Positions 51,741-60,244 of a DNA stretch of 64,000 nucleotides are shown piece after piece. Source of the stretch: Holdemanella sp. MSK.7.32. GTDB lineage: Bacteria > Bacillota_I > Bacilli_A > Erysipelotrichales > Erysipelotrichaceae. The DNA lies in contig NZ_JANFYN010000003.1 of NCBI RefSeq assembly GCF_024460475.1, positions 25,272 through 89,271 on the forward strand, written 5' to 3'. The first letter of the stretch is position 1, and every line of letters starts with the position of its first letter. The notes under the pieces were generated by a model. That model was given only the letters and a program-made list of their open reading frames with translations. It had not been told where the DNA came from and searched no databases. The translations under genes and the position numbers were made by a program.

Positions 51741-53721
51741 TTTCTACCTCCTGTACAAACTCTTCTTCACTCATTGTCATAACACCTAGACTTTGTGCCT
51801 TTGTAAGCTTAGATCCTGCAGCCGTACCATAAATGACATAATCTGTCTTTTTGGATACAGAACCAGACACATTCGCACCTAAAGATTCTAAAATGGCCTT
51901 TGCCTCATTACGCGTATAATGTTCTAGAGTTCCTGTTAATACACATGTTTTATTTGTGAAACGACTTTGTACAACTTTTTTCTTTTCTTGTGTAAAATTA
52001 CATCCAGCTTGTTTTAATACTTCAATTAAATGAAGATTCTTTTCTTCTTTAAAGAAAGCTACAACACTTTGGGCTGTAATTAAACCAATATCATGAATCG
52101 TAACTAAATCATCCATACTTGCATGCATTAAAGTATCGATGTCACCAAATTGTTCAGCTAAAATCATTGCGGCTTTTTTACCAACCTGACGAATTCCAAG
52201 TCCATATAAGATGACACCCAATGGCTGTTTTTTACTATTTTCAATCGATTCAAGAAGCTTATCCACCGACTTGGTTTGATAGCCTGGTTTTTCAATCAAT
52301 TCATCATAGTAACGATCTAGAAAATAAATATCTTCAATCGAATTTAAATAACCCCATTCATGTAATTGCTCAATTTTTTTATCACCCAAAGTATCAATAT
52401 TCATCGCATCTCTTGACGCAAAATGAATCATACTTTCGACAACACGAGCAGGACAATCTTGGTTGATACAATAGTGTGCCGCTTCATCAGGGAGTCGTAC
52501 TAAATGGGAACCACAAATTGGACATGTCGTTGGAAATTGATATGGAAGCTGTGTGCCATCTCTTCTTTCAGGTACGCTTGTTACCACTTCCGGAATAATT
52601 TCTCCAGCCTTTCGAACAACAACAATATCACCAATACGAAGATCTTTATTGGCAATCATATCTTCATTATGTAACTGAGCCGCACTCACCGTGGTTCCGG
52701 CAACACGAACTGGTTCTAACACAGCATTAGGCGTAATTTTTCCGGTACGCCCTACTGTAATGACAATGTCTTTTAATCGTGTCAAAACTTCTTGTGCTGG
52801 AAATTTATAGGCGGTCGCATAACGCGGTACTTTAGCAGTGCTTCCAAGCCTTCTTTGATCGGCTAAATTATTTAATTTAATGACCATACCATCAATTTCA
52901 TAAGGTAGATTCTCACGTTTTTCTTGAATTTCCTGTATAAATTGCCAAATTTCATCGACAGTTGTACAAACTTTACGCAATGGATTTGTTCGAAAATGCA
53001 TCTTAGACATTGCTTCTAAAGCTTCTTCTTGTGTTTGTACCGCAAAATCAGACGCATTCTGGAAGTAATACCAATAGGCATCTAATTTACGACTTGCACA
53101 CACACTTGAATCCAATTGGCGAATGCTTCCTGCAGCTGCATTTCTTGGGTTCGCAAAAGGGGCTAACCCTTTTTCTTCTTGTCTTTTATTTAATAGTTCA
53201 AAGCTTGCCTTAGGCATATACACTTCACCACGCACCTCAACATGTCGCGTTTCAGGGATGTGCATAGGAATGGAAAGGATAGTTTTAACATTGTTTGAAA
53301 CATCTTCTCCAACTATTCCATCACCCCTGGTCACAGCTCGAGTAAAGTTACCATCATCATATAGTAATGCCATCGCAAGTCCATCGTATTTGCATTCTAC
53401 GACAAATTCTGGATTCGAAACGCTTTCCGATATTCTTTGAACAAATTCTTCAATTTCTTCTTTATTAAACACATTGCCTAAGGACAACATTTGTGAATCG
53501 TGCGTAACCTTTTCAAATCCCTCAAGTACAGATCCAATAATTCTTTGACTAGGACTATTCGCATCCTGCATTTCTGGATGCTTTTCTTCTAATGCCATTA
53601 ATTCTTGCATCAAACGATCGTACTCTTGATCGGTCACGCTTGGATTGTCATAGACATAGTATTCAATGGAATATTTTTCTAATTCTTTACGTAAGTCTAA
53701 AATTCTTGCCTTTTCATCCAT
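51727..53721 (-). CDS. ligA: NAD-dependent DNA ligase
   Basis: 664 aa. Seals nicks in replication and repair. Domain Ia/adenylation: active Lys in VECKYDGLAMAL (about residue 111). OB fold, a Cys4 zinc finger (CPICGSHL, CINQDCPARV, about 400-425), HhH domain, and a C-terminal BRCT (about 590-664). The ATG at 53719-53721 is preferred because MDEKARILDLRKELE aligns with other LigA starts and AGGTG is six bases before it. It overlaps the start of camS by 14 bases. Confidence 0.96.
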   Translation of the reverse strand: MDEKARILDLRKELEKYSIEYYVYDNPSVTDQEYDRLMQELMALEEKHPEMQDANSPSQRIIGSVLEGFEKVTHDSQMLSLGNVFNKEEIEEFVQRISESVSNPEFVVECKYDGLAMALLYDDGNFTRAVTRGDGIVGEDVSNNVKTILSIPMHIPETRHVEVRGEVYMPKASFELLNKRQEEKGLAPFANPRNAAAGSIRQLDSSVCASRKLDAYWYYFQNASDFAVQTQEEALEAMSKMHFRTNPLRKVCTTVDEIWQFIQEIQEKRENLPYEIDGMVIKLNNLADQRRLGSTAKVPRYATAYKFPAQEVLTRLKDIVITVGRTGKITPNAVLEPVRVAGTTVSAAQLHNEDMIANKDLRIGDIVVVRKAGEIIPEVVTSVPERRDGTQLPYQFPTTCPICGSHLVRLPDEAAHYCINQDCPARVVESMIHFASRDAMNIDTLGDKKIEQLHEWGYLNSIEDIYFLDRYYDELIEKPGYQTKSVDKLLESIENSKKQPLGVILYGLGIRQVGKKAAMILAEQFGDIDTLMHASMDDLVTIHDIGLITAQSVVAFFKEEKNLHLIEVLKQAGCNFTQEKKKVVQSRFTNKTCVLTGTLEHYTRNEAKAILESLGANVSGSVSKKTDYVIYGTAAGSKLTKAQSLGVMTMSEEEFVQEVENAKE

Positions 53722-53730
53722 CATACTCAC

Positions 53731-55908
53731 CTAGGCTTTCTTTAAAGAAGGATGTGATGCGTTTAATTTTTTCACACCAATCGTATGACCAAAGGCAATG
53801 GTTGCGACATCCCCACGTATTTCAAGTACAACACCCTGACCATAAATCGTATGTTCAACCGCATCCCCTTTACGTAAACGTATTTTCTTTTTATTCGCAC
53901 CAAGCTTAGATGGTCTTCCTGTTAAGGATTGAGACACAACAACCTTTGGGTGTTTTGGTGCTTCTTCTTTTTCTTCTTGTTCAATATATTCCATTGGGAT
54001 TTCAGCTCTAAAACGACTTGGTGTTTTAAACGCATCCTGCATATAACTAAACCCTGTATTCCATGAAATATATAGTGTTTTTTTAGCACGTGTCATCGCA
54101 ACATATAGAAGTCTTCTTTCTTCTTCTAATGCCTTCATACCACCTTCATCACATGCTCTAGAACTTGGGAATACACCATCGTTAAAGTTAACTAAGAATA
54201 CTGTGTCAAATTCTAGTCCTTTTGCGGCATGTACCGTCATTAAGCTGACTGTATTTTCACTTGTTTCCTGTGTTTTATCCGTAAACAAGGCAATATCTTG
54301 TAAATAAGATTCTAAAGTCATTTCTGGATCTTCAATCATACTTTGAGCAATGTCTTCTTTTAATTCCTTTAAGTTATCAATACGGTCCTGACCACTTTCT
54401 CGATCTTCTTTCAACATCGAAATATAGCCTGTTGTATCTAATACATAATCCAAGAAATCTTCTAACGCATAATGCTCTCTATTTTCACGTAGATCTTCAA
54501 TTAAATCTACAAACATTTCACATTTCTTCGTAACCGCCGTACTTAATCCAATTGGATCTTTCATGACATCATATAAATTCATATGCCTTTCTGCGGCTTG
54601 TTTTTGAAGATTTTCAATTGTACGTGCACCAATACCACGACGAGGTACATTGATCACACGTAGTACAGCTAAATCTAATGCCATTTGGTCTGGATCTTCT
54701 TCGTTACGGTTTGTACATAATCTTAAGTAGCATAGGGCATCTTTGATTTCTTGTCTTTCATAGAAACGAACACCCCCATAGATTACGTATGGAATGCCGA
54801 CCGATTTAAAGATACGTTCAAAAGCACGTGAAGAATAGTTCGAACGATAAAGAATCGCCATATCTTTGTATTCTAAACCTTTTTTGTGTTTTTCATTGAT
54901 TTGACGAGCCACAAAGATTGGTTCTTCACTATCTTCTTTACCTTCAAACATTGTGATTTTTTCATCACCAGGAAGTTTTGTGTATAAATCTTTATCAATA
55001 CGTTCCTTATTGTATTTAATAACTGCATTGGAAGCATCTAGAATAGGCTGTGTTGAACGATAGTTCTCATTCAAAATTACAGTTTTACATGGTTCAAAGT
55101 CTTTATTAAACTTCAAAATAATGTCAACACTGGCTCCACGCCAAGTATAAATAGTTTGGTCTGGATCTCCTACAACACATAAATGTGTATTCTTTCCAGT
55201 TAGTAGTTTAATAATTCCATATTGAATTGGATCCACGTCCTGGAACTCGTCTACGTGGATGTAGTCTAAACGGTTTTGCCACTTCTCACGAACAGAAGAT
55301 ACGCTATTTAATAAGCGGTGTCCCTCCAGCAACAAATCATCAAAATCCATAGCCTTCATTTCATTACGACGTTTTTCATAACCGGCATAAATTTTAGCTA
55401 AAGTAATACTGACATCATCCATTGCCATATTACCTGCCATTTGTGGATCAATATAGTTTGTCTTATAAGCACTAATAGCACCGAGTGCACGATTATAAGA
55501 AATCGTTGTTTTATCCACTTCTAATGTTTTATAAATTGGTTTTAAAATAGCCTTTTGATCTTCTGGATCCATAATTGCGAATGTTTTTGGATACCCAATC
55601 AAATCCGCATCTTCTCTAAGCATTCTTACGCACAAAGAGTGAATGGTTGAAATACGGACTACGTTTGCCATACTGCCTAGTTGTACTGTTAGTCGCGTTT
55701 TCATTTCATTTGCCGCTTTATTTGTAAATGTGATAGCCAAGATACGATTTGGTAAAATACCACAATCTTGGACCAAATAAACAATACGTGCCATTAAGAC
55801 ACGCGTTTTCCCACTACCAGCACCCGCAATAATACGAACGTGTTCGTTAATTGTCGTTGCAGCTGTTCTTTGATTTTCATTTAATGTATCTAATATTGAG
55901 TTACTCAT
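53731..55908 (-). CDS. pcrA: ATP-dependent DNA helicase PcrA (UvrD family)
   Basis: 725 aa. A 3'-5' helicase needed for rolling-circle replication, repair and transcription-replication conflicts. Walker A IAGAGSGKTR (about residue 30), IHVDEFQDVDPIQY (about 221), GDPDQTIYTWRGA, and the C-terminal motifs LMTVHAAKGLEFDTVFL and RRLLYVAMTRAK are intact. A C-terminal basic domain (GDAVEHTIYGQGVV) is typical of PcrA. An extended -10 element (TGGTAAAAT) lies about 25 bases upstream of the ATG. Confidence 0.96.
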   Translation of the reverse strand: MSNSILDTLNENQRTAATTINEHVRIIAGAGSGKTRVLMARIVYLVQDCGILPNRILAITFTNKAANEMKTRLTVQLGSMANVVRISTIHSLCVRMLREDADLIGYPKTFAIMDPEDQKAILKPIYKTLEVDKTTISYNRALGAISAYKTNYIDPQMAGNMAMDDVSITLAKIYAGYEKRRNEMKAMDFDDLLLEGHRLLNSVSSVREKWQNRLDYIHVDEFQDVDPIQYGIIKLLTGKNTHLCVVGDPDQTIYTWRGASVDIILKFNKDFEPCKTVILNENYRSTQPILDASNAVIKYNKERIDKDLYTKLPGDEKITMFEGKEDSEEPIFVARQINEKHKKGLEYKDMAILYRSNYSSRAFERIFKSVGIPYVIYGGVRFYERQEIKDALCYLRLCTNRNEEDPDQMALDLAVLRVINVPRRGIGARTIENLQKQAAERHMNLYDVMKDPIGLSTAVTKKCEMFVDLIEDLRENREHYALEDFLDYVLDTTGYISMLKEDRESGQDRIDNLKELKEDIAQSMIEDPEMTLESYLQDIALFTDKTQETSENTVSLMTVHAAKGLEFDTVFLVNFNDGVFPSSRACDEGGMKALEEERRLLYVAMTRAKKTLYISWNTGFSYMQDAFKTPSRFRAEIPMEYIEQEEKEEAPKHPKVVVSQSLTGRPSKLGANKKKIRLRKGDAVEHTIYGQGVVLEIRGDVATIAFGHTIGVKKLNASHPSLKKA

Positions 55909-55943
55909 AATTTTTAATCACCGTATCAATTTTACCATAAACC

Positions 55944-55972
55944 CAAAAAAAGTGCTCAGAAATATGAGCACT
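55944..55972 (-). terminator. Terminator downstream of the 393-aa gene
   Basis: AGTGCTCA/TGAGCACT stem (55951-55958 and 55965-55972) followed on the minus strand by seven T. Confidence 0.75.
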
Positions 55973-56159
55973 CAAAACCTCAGAAAACGAATACCTTCGT
56001 ATTTACTTTATTTATTGGTAAAACTCTTCACAATAGCTTTGACAATTTCTAGCTTCTTATGTTTTGGCGTTAACACAGAAGACACAAATCTATAATCCAT
56101 CAACAATTGATTGACAGATGAATAGCCATGTACTTTTGTTGTCGTTTCTAACACTTTAT

Positions 56160-57341
56160 CTAGTCTTGTTGCGTTTTAGTAAAACCAGATTCCTTAATAC
56201 ATTGTTCTAAGAAAGCTAAATCCTTTTTGTTGGCACATACATCGTGGAAATATAAGAATTTTTCTTTGTAGCGAAGTACAGCTTCTAATACATAGATACC
56301 ATCTTCTTGCCATGAATCCATCCAAATTGTCTTCTTATCATATTGAATTGGATCTTGTTCCATAATATGATCTAAGTTTGTGACAATACCCGGTTGTTTA
56401 CTGGCCTGAATCAACCAATCCCATTGTGCTTCATCTGTATATGGTGACATTAAACACAACGCTTGATTTACTGGATCATAGCTTCTTTCTGCGGCACCAC
56501 TGGCAACAACTCTTGCATCTTCAAATAAGTGATACACTTCTTTAATACGATATTGAATGGCTTCCTGCTCCATATTTTTGGCATTCTGCAATTTATTTTC
56601 TCGATCCAATTGTTCACACAAATCTGCATATACATCCAAAGGTAAATCAATTGAATGATCTTTTTCATAAGCAGCCTCAATATATTCACAAATATCATTG
56701 GCATGTTTAATGGTTGTTTCATTCATTAATGTGTATTTGCCAACACCCTCTTTGGCAAGTAAAGTCAATGCACAATTCTTATAGTATTTGGCATCTCTTT
56801 CCCAATCATTCCAAACATAGAAAGAATCCATTAAGTCGCGAGTATTCATATGTTTAAATTCTTTTAAATCCAAATCTCCCTGACTTGTTAGGATACGATC
56901 TTCCTTTTGAAGCGGCAAGAAGTAAGTTTCTTCATACATATAATTCTGTTGACGCATCACTTCATTTTCTAAAAGAACACCACGAATATAATCCATTTCA
57001 TCCTCATACATAGAACTTAATCGATCAAAATCTTCATCCTTATCAAATTCCATATCATCTATTAATTCATATTCTCCAGGAACTTCTTCCTGAATATCTT
57101 TAAATATATCTACCACAAACGCATGAAAGCCTGGGCCTGCATGACGGGTATTGGCACGTAAAACCATATCACCATCTTCTTCTGTCACAACAATCTTTCC
57201 TTGTGGACAAACCAAGATATCAACATGATCATAACGATCTTCAATTTGCACTTCTTCTCGTCTTGCGATAAGGCCTAAAACTTCATACAATTCATTCATT
57301 TCTTTTTCATTTCGATCTTTACAAATCATTTGAACAAACAT
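56160..57341 (-). CDS. Uncharacterised acidic cytosolic protein
   Basis: 393 aa, strongly acidic, no membrane segment or signal peptide. The N-terminus has FVQMICKDRNEKEMNELYEVLGLIARREEVQIEDRYDHVDILVCPQGKIVVTEE, followed by a helical body with many Tyr/Trp and a C-terminal repeat-like region (YVLEAVLRYKEKFLYFHDVC). I do not recognise a domain. The ATG at 57339-57341 is preferred because GGAGG lies upstream. About 180 bases of 3' untranslated sequence lie before the terminator. It is divergent from an RlmI-like gene. Confidence 0.6.
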   Translation of the reverse strand: MFVQMICKDRNEKEMNELYEVLGLIARREEVQIEDRYDHVDILVCPQGKIVVTEEDGDMVLRANTRHAGPGFHAFVVDIFKDIQEEVPGEYELIDDMEFDKDEDFDRLSSMYEDEMDYIRGVLLENEVMRQQNYMYEETYFLPLQKEDRILTSQGDLDLKEFKHMNTRDLMDSFYVWNDWERDAKYYKNCALTLLAKEGVGKYTLMNETTIKHANDICEYIEAAYEKDHSIDLPLDVYADLCEQLDRENKLQNAKNMEQEAIQYRIKEVYHLFEDARVVASGAAERSYDPVNQALCLMSPYTDEAQWDWLIQASKQPGIVTNLDHIMEQDPIQYDKKTIWMDSWQEDGIYVLEAVLRYKEKFLYFHDVCANKKDLAFLEQCIKESGFTKTQQD

Positions 57342-57427
57342 GTTAAAACCTCCTTCTAGAGTCACACTCTATTATATCATAGTTGGCAAATGTATGTTAT
57401 AATAAAGCGGTTAAAGGAGAACTAAGT

Positions 57428-58300
57428 ATGAATCAAATTGCTAAAGAATGGCAAGACTATGAAGTTATTGATACTGGAAATAAAGAAAAACTAGAAAGAT
57501 GGAATCAAACGATTCTAAGAAGACCGGACCCTGTGGCAATCTGGCCAATTGAAGATGAGCGTGCATGGAATAAGGCCGATGCTGTTTATCATCGTTCTAA
57601 ATCGGGTGGTGGTCATTGGGAAATGAAAAAGCCTGTTAAAGAATTCTGGACAATTGGATATAAAGGATTACGCTTTAAAATCAGTCCAACTGGATTTAAA
57701 CACACAGGACTATTCCCTGAACAAGCTAGCAACTGGGATTTTATGGCCAATAAGATCAAAGAATCAAAGCGTGATGATTTAAGAATCTTAAATCTATTTG
57801 CCTATACAGGTGGAGCTACCATGGCTTGTTCAAAAGCTGGAGCGAAAGAAGTTGTGCATGTTGATGCTTCAAAAGGTATGATTCAATGGGCAAAAGAAAA
57901 CATGCAACTTTCTAATTTACAAGACCATACCATTCGTTTTATTGTGGATGATTGTATTAAATTTGTTAAAAGAGAACAAAGAAGAGGAAGAAAATACGAT
58001 GGTATCGTAATGGATCCACCTAGTTATGGTAGAGGGCCTAATGGAGAACTTTGGAAATTAGAAGAAGAATTATTCCCATTAATTCAAGAATGTATGAAGA
58101 TTTTAAGCGATGATGCGCTATTCTTTATTGTGAACTGCTATACAACTGGATTTAGTTGTTCAACATTAAATGAAGCTTTATCAAGATCCATTCAGAAAGA
58201 AAAAGGCGGACACATTGAATGTGGTGAAAACCTACTTCCTGTAACGACAAATGACAGTGTATTACCATGTGGAATCTTTGGAAGATGGACGAATGACTAG
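57428..58300 (+). CDS. RlmI-like class I rRNA methyltransferase
   Basis: 290 aa. A SAM-dependent methyltransferase of the RlmI/RlmK type: RILNLFAYTGGATMACSKAGAKEVVHVDASKGMIQWAKEN (motif I, about residues 116-155), DPPSYGRGPNGELWKLE (about 195) and NCYTTGFS. The N-terminal part is shorter than E. coli RlmI and lacks a visible PUA domain. A 23S rRNA m5C target is likely but not certain. AAAGGAGA lies before the ATG. Extended -10 TGTTATAAT is upstream. Confidence 0.85.
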   Translation: MNQIAKEWQDYEVIDTGNKEKLERWNQTILRRPDPVAIWPIEDERAWNKADAVYHRSKSGGGHWEMKKPVKEFWTIGYKGLRFKISPTGFKHTGLFPEQASNWDFMANKIKESKRDDLRILNLFAYTGGATMACSKAGAKEVVHVDASKGMIQWAKENMQLSNLQDHTIRFIVDDCIKFVKREQRRGRKYDGIVMDPPSYGRGPNGELWKLEEELFPLIQECMKILSDDALFFIVNCYTTGFSCSTLNEALSRSIQKEKGGHIECGENLLPVTTNDSVLPCGIFGRWTND

Positions 58301-58312
58301 TCCATCTTTTTT
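58284..58312 (+). terminator. Terminator of the RlmI-like gene
   Basis: GATGGAC/GTCCATC stem around the stop codon, followed by six T. Confidence 0.7.
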
Positions 58313-58345
58313 GTTTAGAAAAAGAAAAAAGGAAGAAAACTCTCC

Positions 58346-59071
58346 CTAACAAACCATCCACTCGGGATAGAATTGGATCCCATTTTTGATCATACGATGA
58401 ATCAAAGGTCTTCCTAACGTTTGAAAATAATGTTCAATCGTTGTGACTTGTAAAACCAAAAGATCGGCTGTTTTTCCAATTTCAATCGATCCACGATCTG
58501 ATAAATTAAATTCTTTAGCTGGTAAAGATGTCATACTTTCTAATAAGGTTCTCGAACACACTCGATGTGTTTGAAACAACACATAACTTATGGGTGCCAT
58601 ACTATATACATAGGAGTTTGGTAGTCCAAATCCACAACTCATTAAAAATGTTTCTGGAATTTCATTTTTTAATTCACTCAATCGATGTAGCACTGGTATT
58701 TTTGGCTGATTTTTCTTATAAAACACATCCTGTTCTAACTTCATTCTTTGCGAATTTGGATTGTCACAAATTAAAGTTAAGATTCCATTTTGACGCATCG
58801 CATACAACGCATTGATATCTTGTCTTAATTGATCACCTAAACGTACGTGTGTAAAGCTTTTAAATTGACAATCAATAAAAGCCGGCACAACGCATTCACC
58901 TTGTGCATCAATCACTCGTGTTGCAGGATCTAGCCATTCTTTATAAGAACCCGTATTGATTTCAATGATCTTCTCATGGTGACATGCAATAAAGGCATGA
59001 TGTAAGATTGTAAAATCCTTATCACATGTATATAAATTTTCAATATTTTTAATCAGTAAAGTTGCCTTCAT
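58346..59071 (-). CDS. Degenerate amidohydrolase (imidazolonepropionase-like)
   Basis: 241 aa, where normal family members have about 400. N-terminal beta-sandwich (MKATLLIKNIENLYTC..., VIDAQGECVVPAFIDCQFKS) and C-terminal beta-sandwich (NLSDRGSIEIGKTADLLVLQV...LIHRMIKNG) are kept. The HxH metal motif that follows PGFIDxH is gone (FIDCQFKSF), and the central barrel with the remaining metal ligands is missing. The frame is still open, so it may be a recently decayed gene or a reused shell. It resembles HutI most. Confidence 0.6.
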   Translation of the reverse strand: MKATLLIKNIENLYTCDKDFTILHHAFIACHHEKIIEINTGSYKEWLDPATRVIDAQGECVVPAFIDCQFKSFTHVRLGDQLRQDINALYAMRQNGILTLICDNPNSQRMKLEQDVFYKKNQPKIPVLHRLSELKNEIPETFLMSCGFGLPNSYVYSMAPISYVLFQTHRVCSRTLLESMTSLPAKEFNLSDRGSIEIGKTADLLVLQVTTIEHYFQTLGRPLIHRMIKNGIQFYPEWMVC

Positions 59072-59130
59072 GATACATGTGACCTTCCTTTCAATAGATG
59101 TTATAATAATTATACAACGAGGTGATGCGA

Positions 59131-59790
59131 ATGTCTTTATTTAATCGAAGAAAGAAACCTATAATAGTTACAATCCACGGATTTGGAAGAAATCTAAGTC
59201 ATGAATTTGATTCATTAGCGCGCTATTTAAAGGCTAAAAAATATGAAGTAATTCAATTTGATATGTATGATTTAAACAATCCAAATGATGCCAACTACAA
59301 AGATTGGGTACAAAGATGTGAAGCCAAATTAAGTCTTGCTATTAAAGAAAATCCCAATGTCATCCTCATTGGTTTTTCCATGGGAGGCGTAATTGCCAGT
59401 TATTTGGCAAGTATTTATAAAGTACAATCTTTAATTCTTTGTGCACCTGCCTTTGAATATCTTGACATCAAAAAAGTAACAGGTTTATTTAAAAAATCCG
59501 ACAAAGAAAAGAAAGGCCCAAGCTCAAAGCAATACCAAGCCTTCACAAAAATTGTTTCTCAATATAAAGAATCTATTTCACAAATTGAATGTCCAATCCT
59601 TATGTTGCATGGAACAAGTGATGAAGTCATTGCTCCATCAAGTTCTTCTCATGCCTATAAAAAGATTCCAGCCCAAAAGAAACGATTAATATATATTGAA
59701 GGTGCCAAACACAGAATGTTATATGATGGAAGAATGGAACAGACTGTATTTACAATCATCGAACAAATGCTTGAAAATAAAATATTCTAA
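59131..59790 (+). CDS. Alpha/beta hydrolase
   Basis: 219 aa. A serine hydrolase fold with nucleophile elbow LIGFSMGGVIAS, charge-relay Asp in MLHGTSDEVIAPS and His in GAKHRMLYD. Oxyanion region IVTIHGFGRN is at the N-terminus. Substrate unknown. GAGGTG lies six bases before the ATG; two upstream in-frame starts are less well placed. It is divergent from the degenerate amidohydrolase gene. Confidence 0.85.
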   Translation: MSLFNRRKKPIIVTIHGFGRNLSHEFDSLARYLKAKKYEVIQFDMYDLNNPNDANYKDWVQRCEAKLSLAIKENPNVILIGFSMGGVIASYLASIYKVQSLILCAPAFEYLDIKKVTGLFKKSDKEKKGPSSKQYQAFTKIVSQYKESISQIECPILMLHGTSDEVIAPSSSSHAYKKIPAQKKRLIYIEGAKHRMLYDGRMEQTVFTIIEQMLENKIF

Positions 59791-59820
59791 AAAGCTGTCG
59801 AATAAGACAGCTTTTTCATT
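59790..59820 (+). terminator. Terminator of the alpha/beta hydrolase gene
   Basis: AAAGCTGTC/GACAGCTTT hairpin (about 59791-59815) followed by T's, then CATTTATTG. Confidence 0.75.
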
Positions 59821-59833
59821 TATTGCCAACTAT

Positions 59834-59870
59834 AAAATATGCTTTATCTAAAGATATTCTAGCATATTTT
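59834..59870. repeat. Ten-base inverted repeat
   Basis: AAAATATGCT/AGCATATTTT arms (59834-59843 and 59861-59870) with a 17-base AT-rich loop between two terminators. Possibly a back-up terminator; no other meaning is visible. Confidence 0.4.
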
Positions 59871-59888
59871 CATTTCCATTTGCACCTA

Positions 59889-59922
59889 CAAAGAAAAAAA
59901 GCCTGTATTTCTACAAGCTTAA
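59889..59922 (-). terminator. Terminator of the 100-aa unknown gene
   Basis: AAGCTTGTA/TACAGGCT hairpin followed on the minus strand by TTTTTTTC. Confidence 0.7.
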
Positions 59923-60221
59923 TCACCAATAATTGAATAAAACTGATCATAAGAAGGTTTTAATACTTCATATACATCTGGCTGAATACGATATTGCGTA
60001 TAATCACGCAACCTTCCATCCTCTTCTTTTTCAATGACCCTTCTTTCAATCATTTTTTTATTCTTCAATAAACCACCCTGTTTGACATCACCCTTATATT
60101 CCAAAGGTTCATTATCATTATCTAATAGTTCTTCAAACAAAGCCTTATCCTTTTTATTTAAGGATGTCATAAAGTTCCATAAATCTGGAACATTCATCTT
60201 TTTCTCTTTCTTAAAAAACAT
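59919..60221 (-). CDS. Small soluble protein, function unknown
   Basis: 100 aa, strongly charged. Features: MNVPDLWNFMTSLNKKDKALFEELLDNDNEPLEYKGDVKQGG and RVIEKEEDGRLRDYTQYRIQPDVYEVLKPSYDQFYSIIGD. I see no recognised domain or signal. ATG at 60219-60221 after AGGTGATGATT. It is 14 bases after the AAA/PDDEXK gene in the same direction, so it may share its promoter. Confidence 0.5.
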   Translation of the reverse strand: MFFKKEKKMNVPDLWNFMTSLNKKDKALFEELLDNDNEPLEYKGDVKQGGLLKNKKMIERRVIEKEEDGRLRDYTQYRIQPDVYEVLKPSYDQFYSIIGD

Positions 60222-60244
60222 AATCATCACCTATTTTTAATACA

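Noticed and set aside
59834..59870. Inverted repeat as a small transposable element
   Set aside because: Arms are only ten bases, there are no flanking target duplications, and it lies between two terminators, so a spare terminator is simpler.
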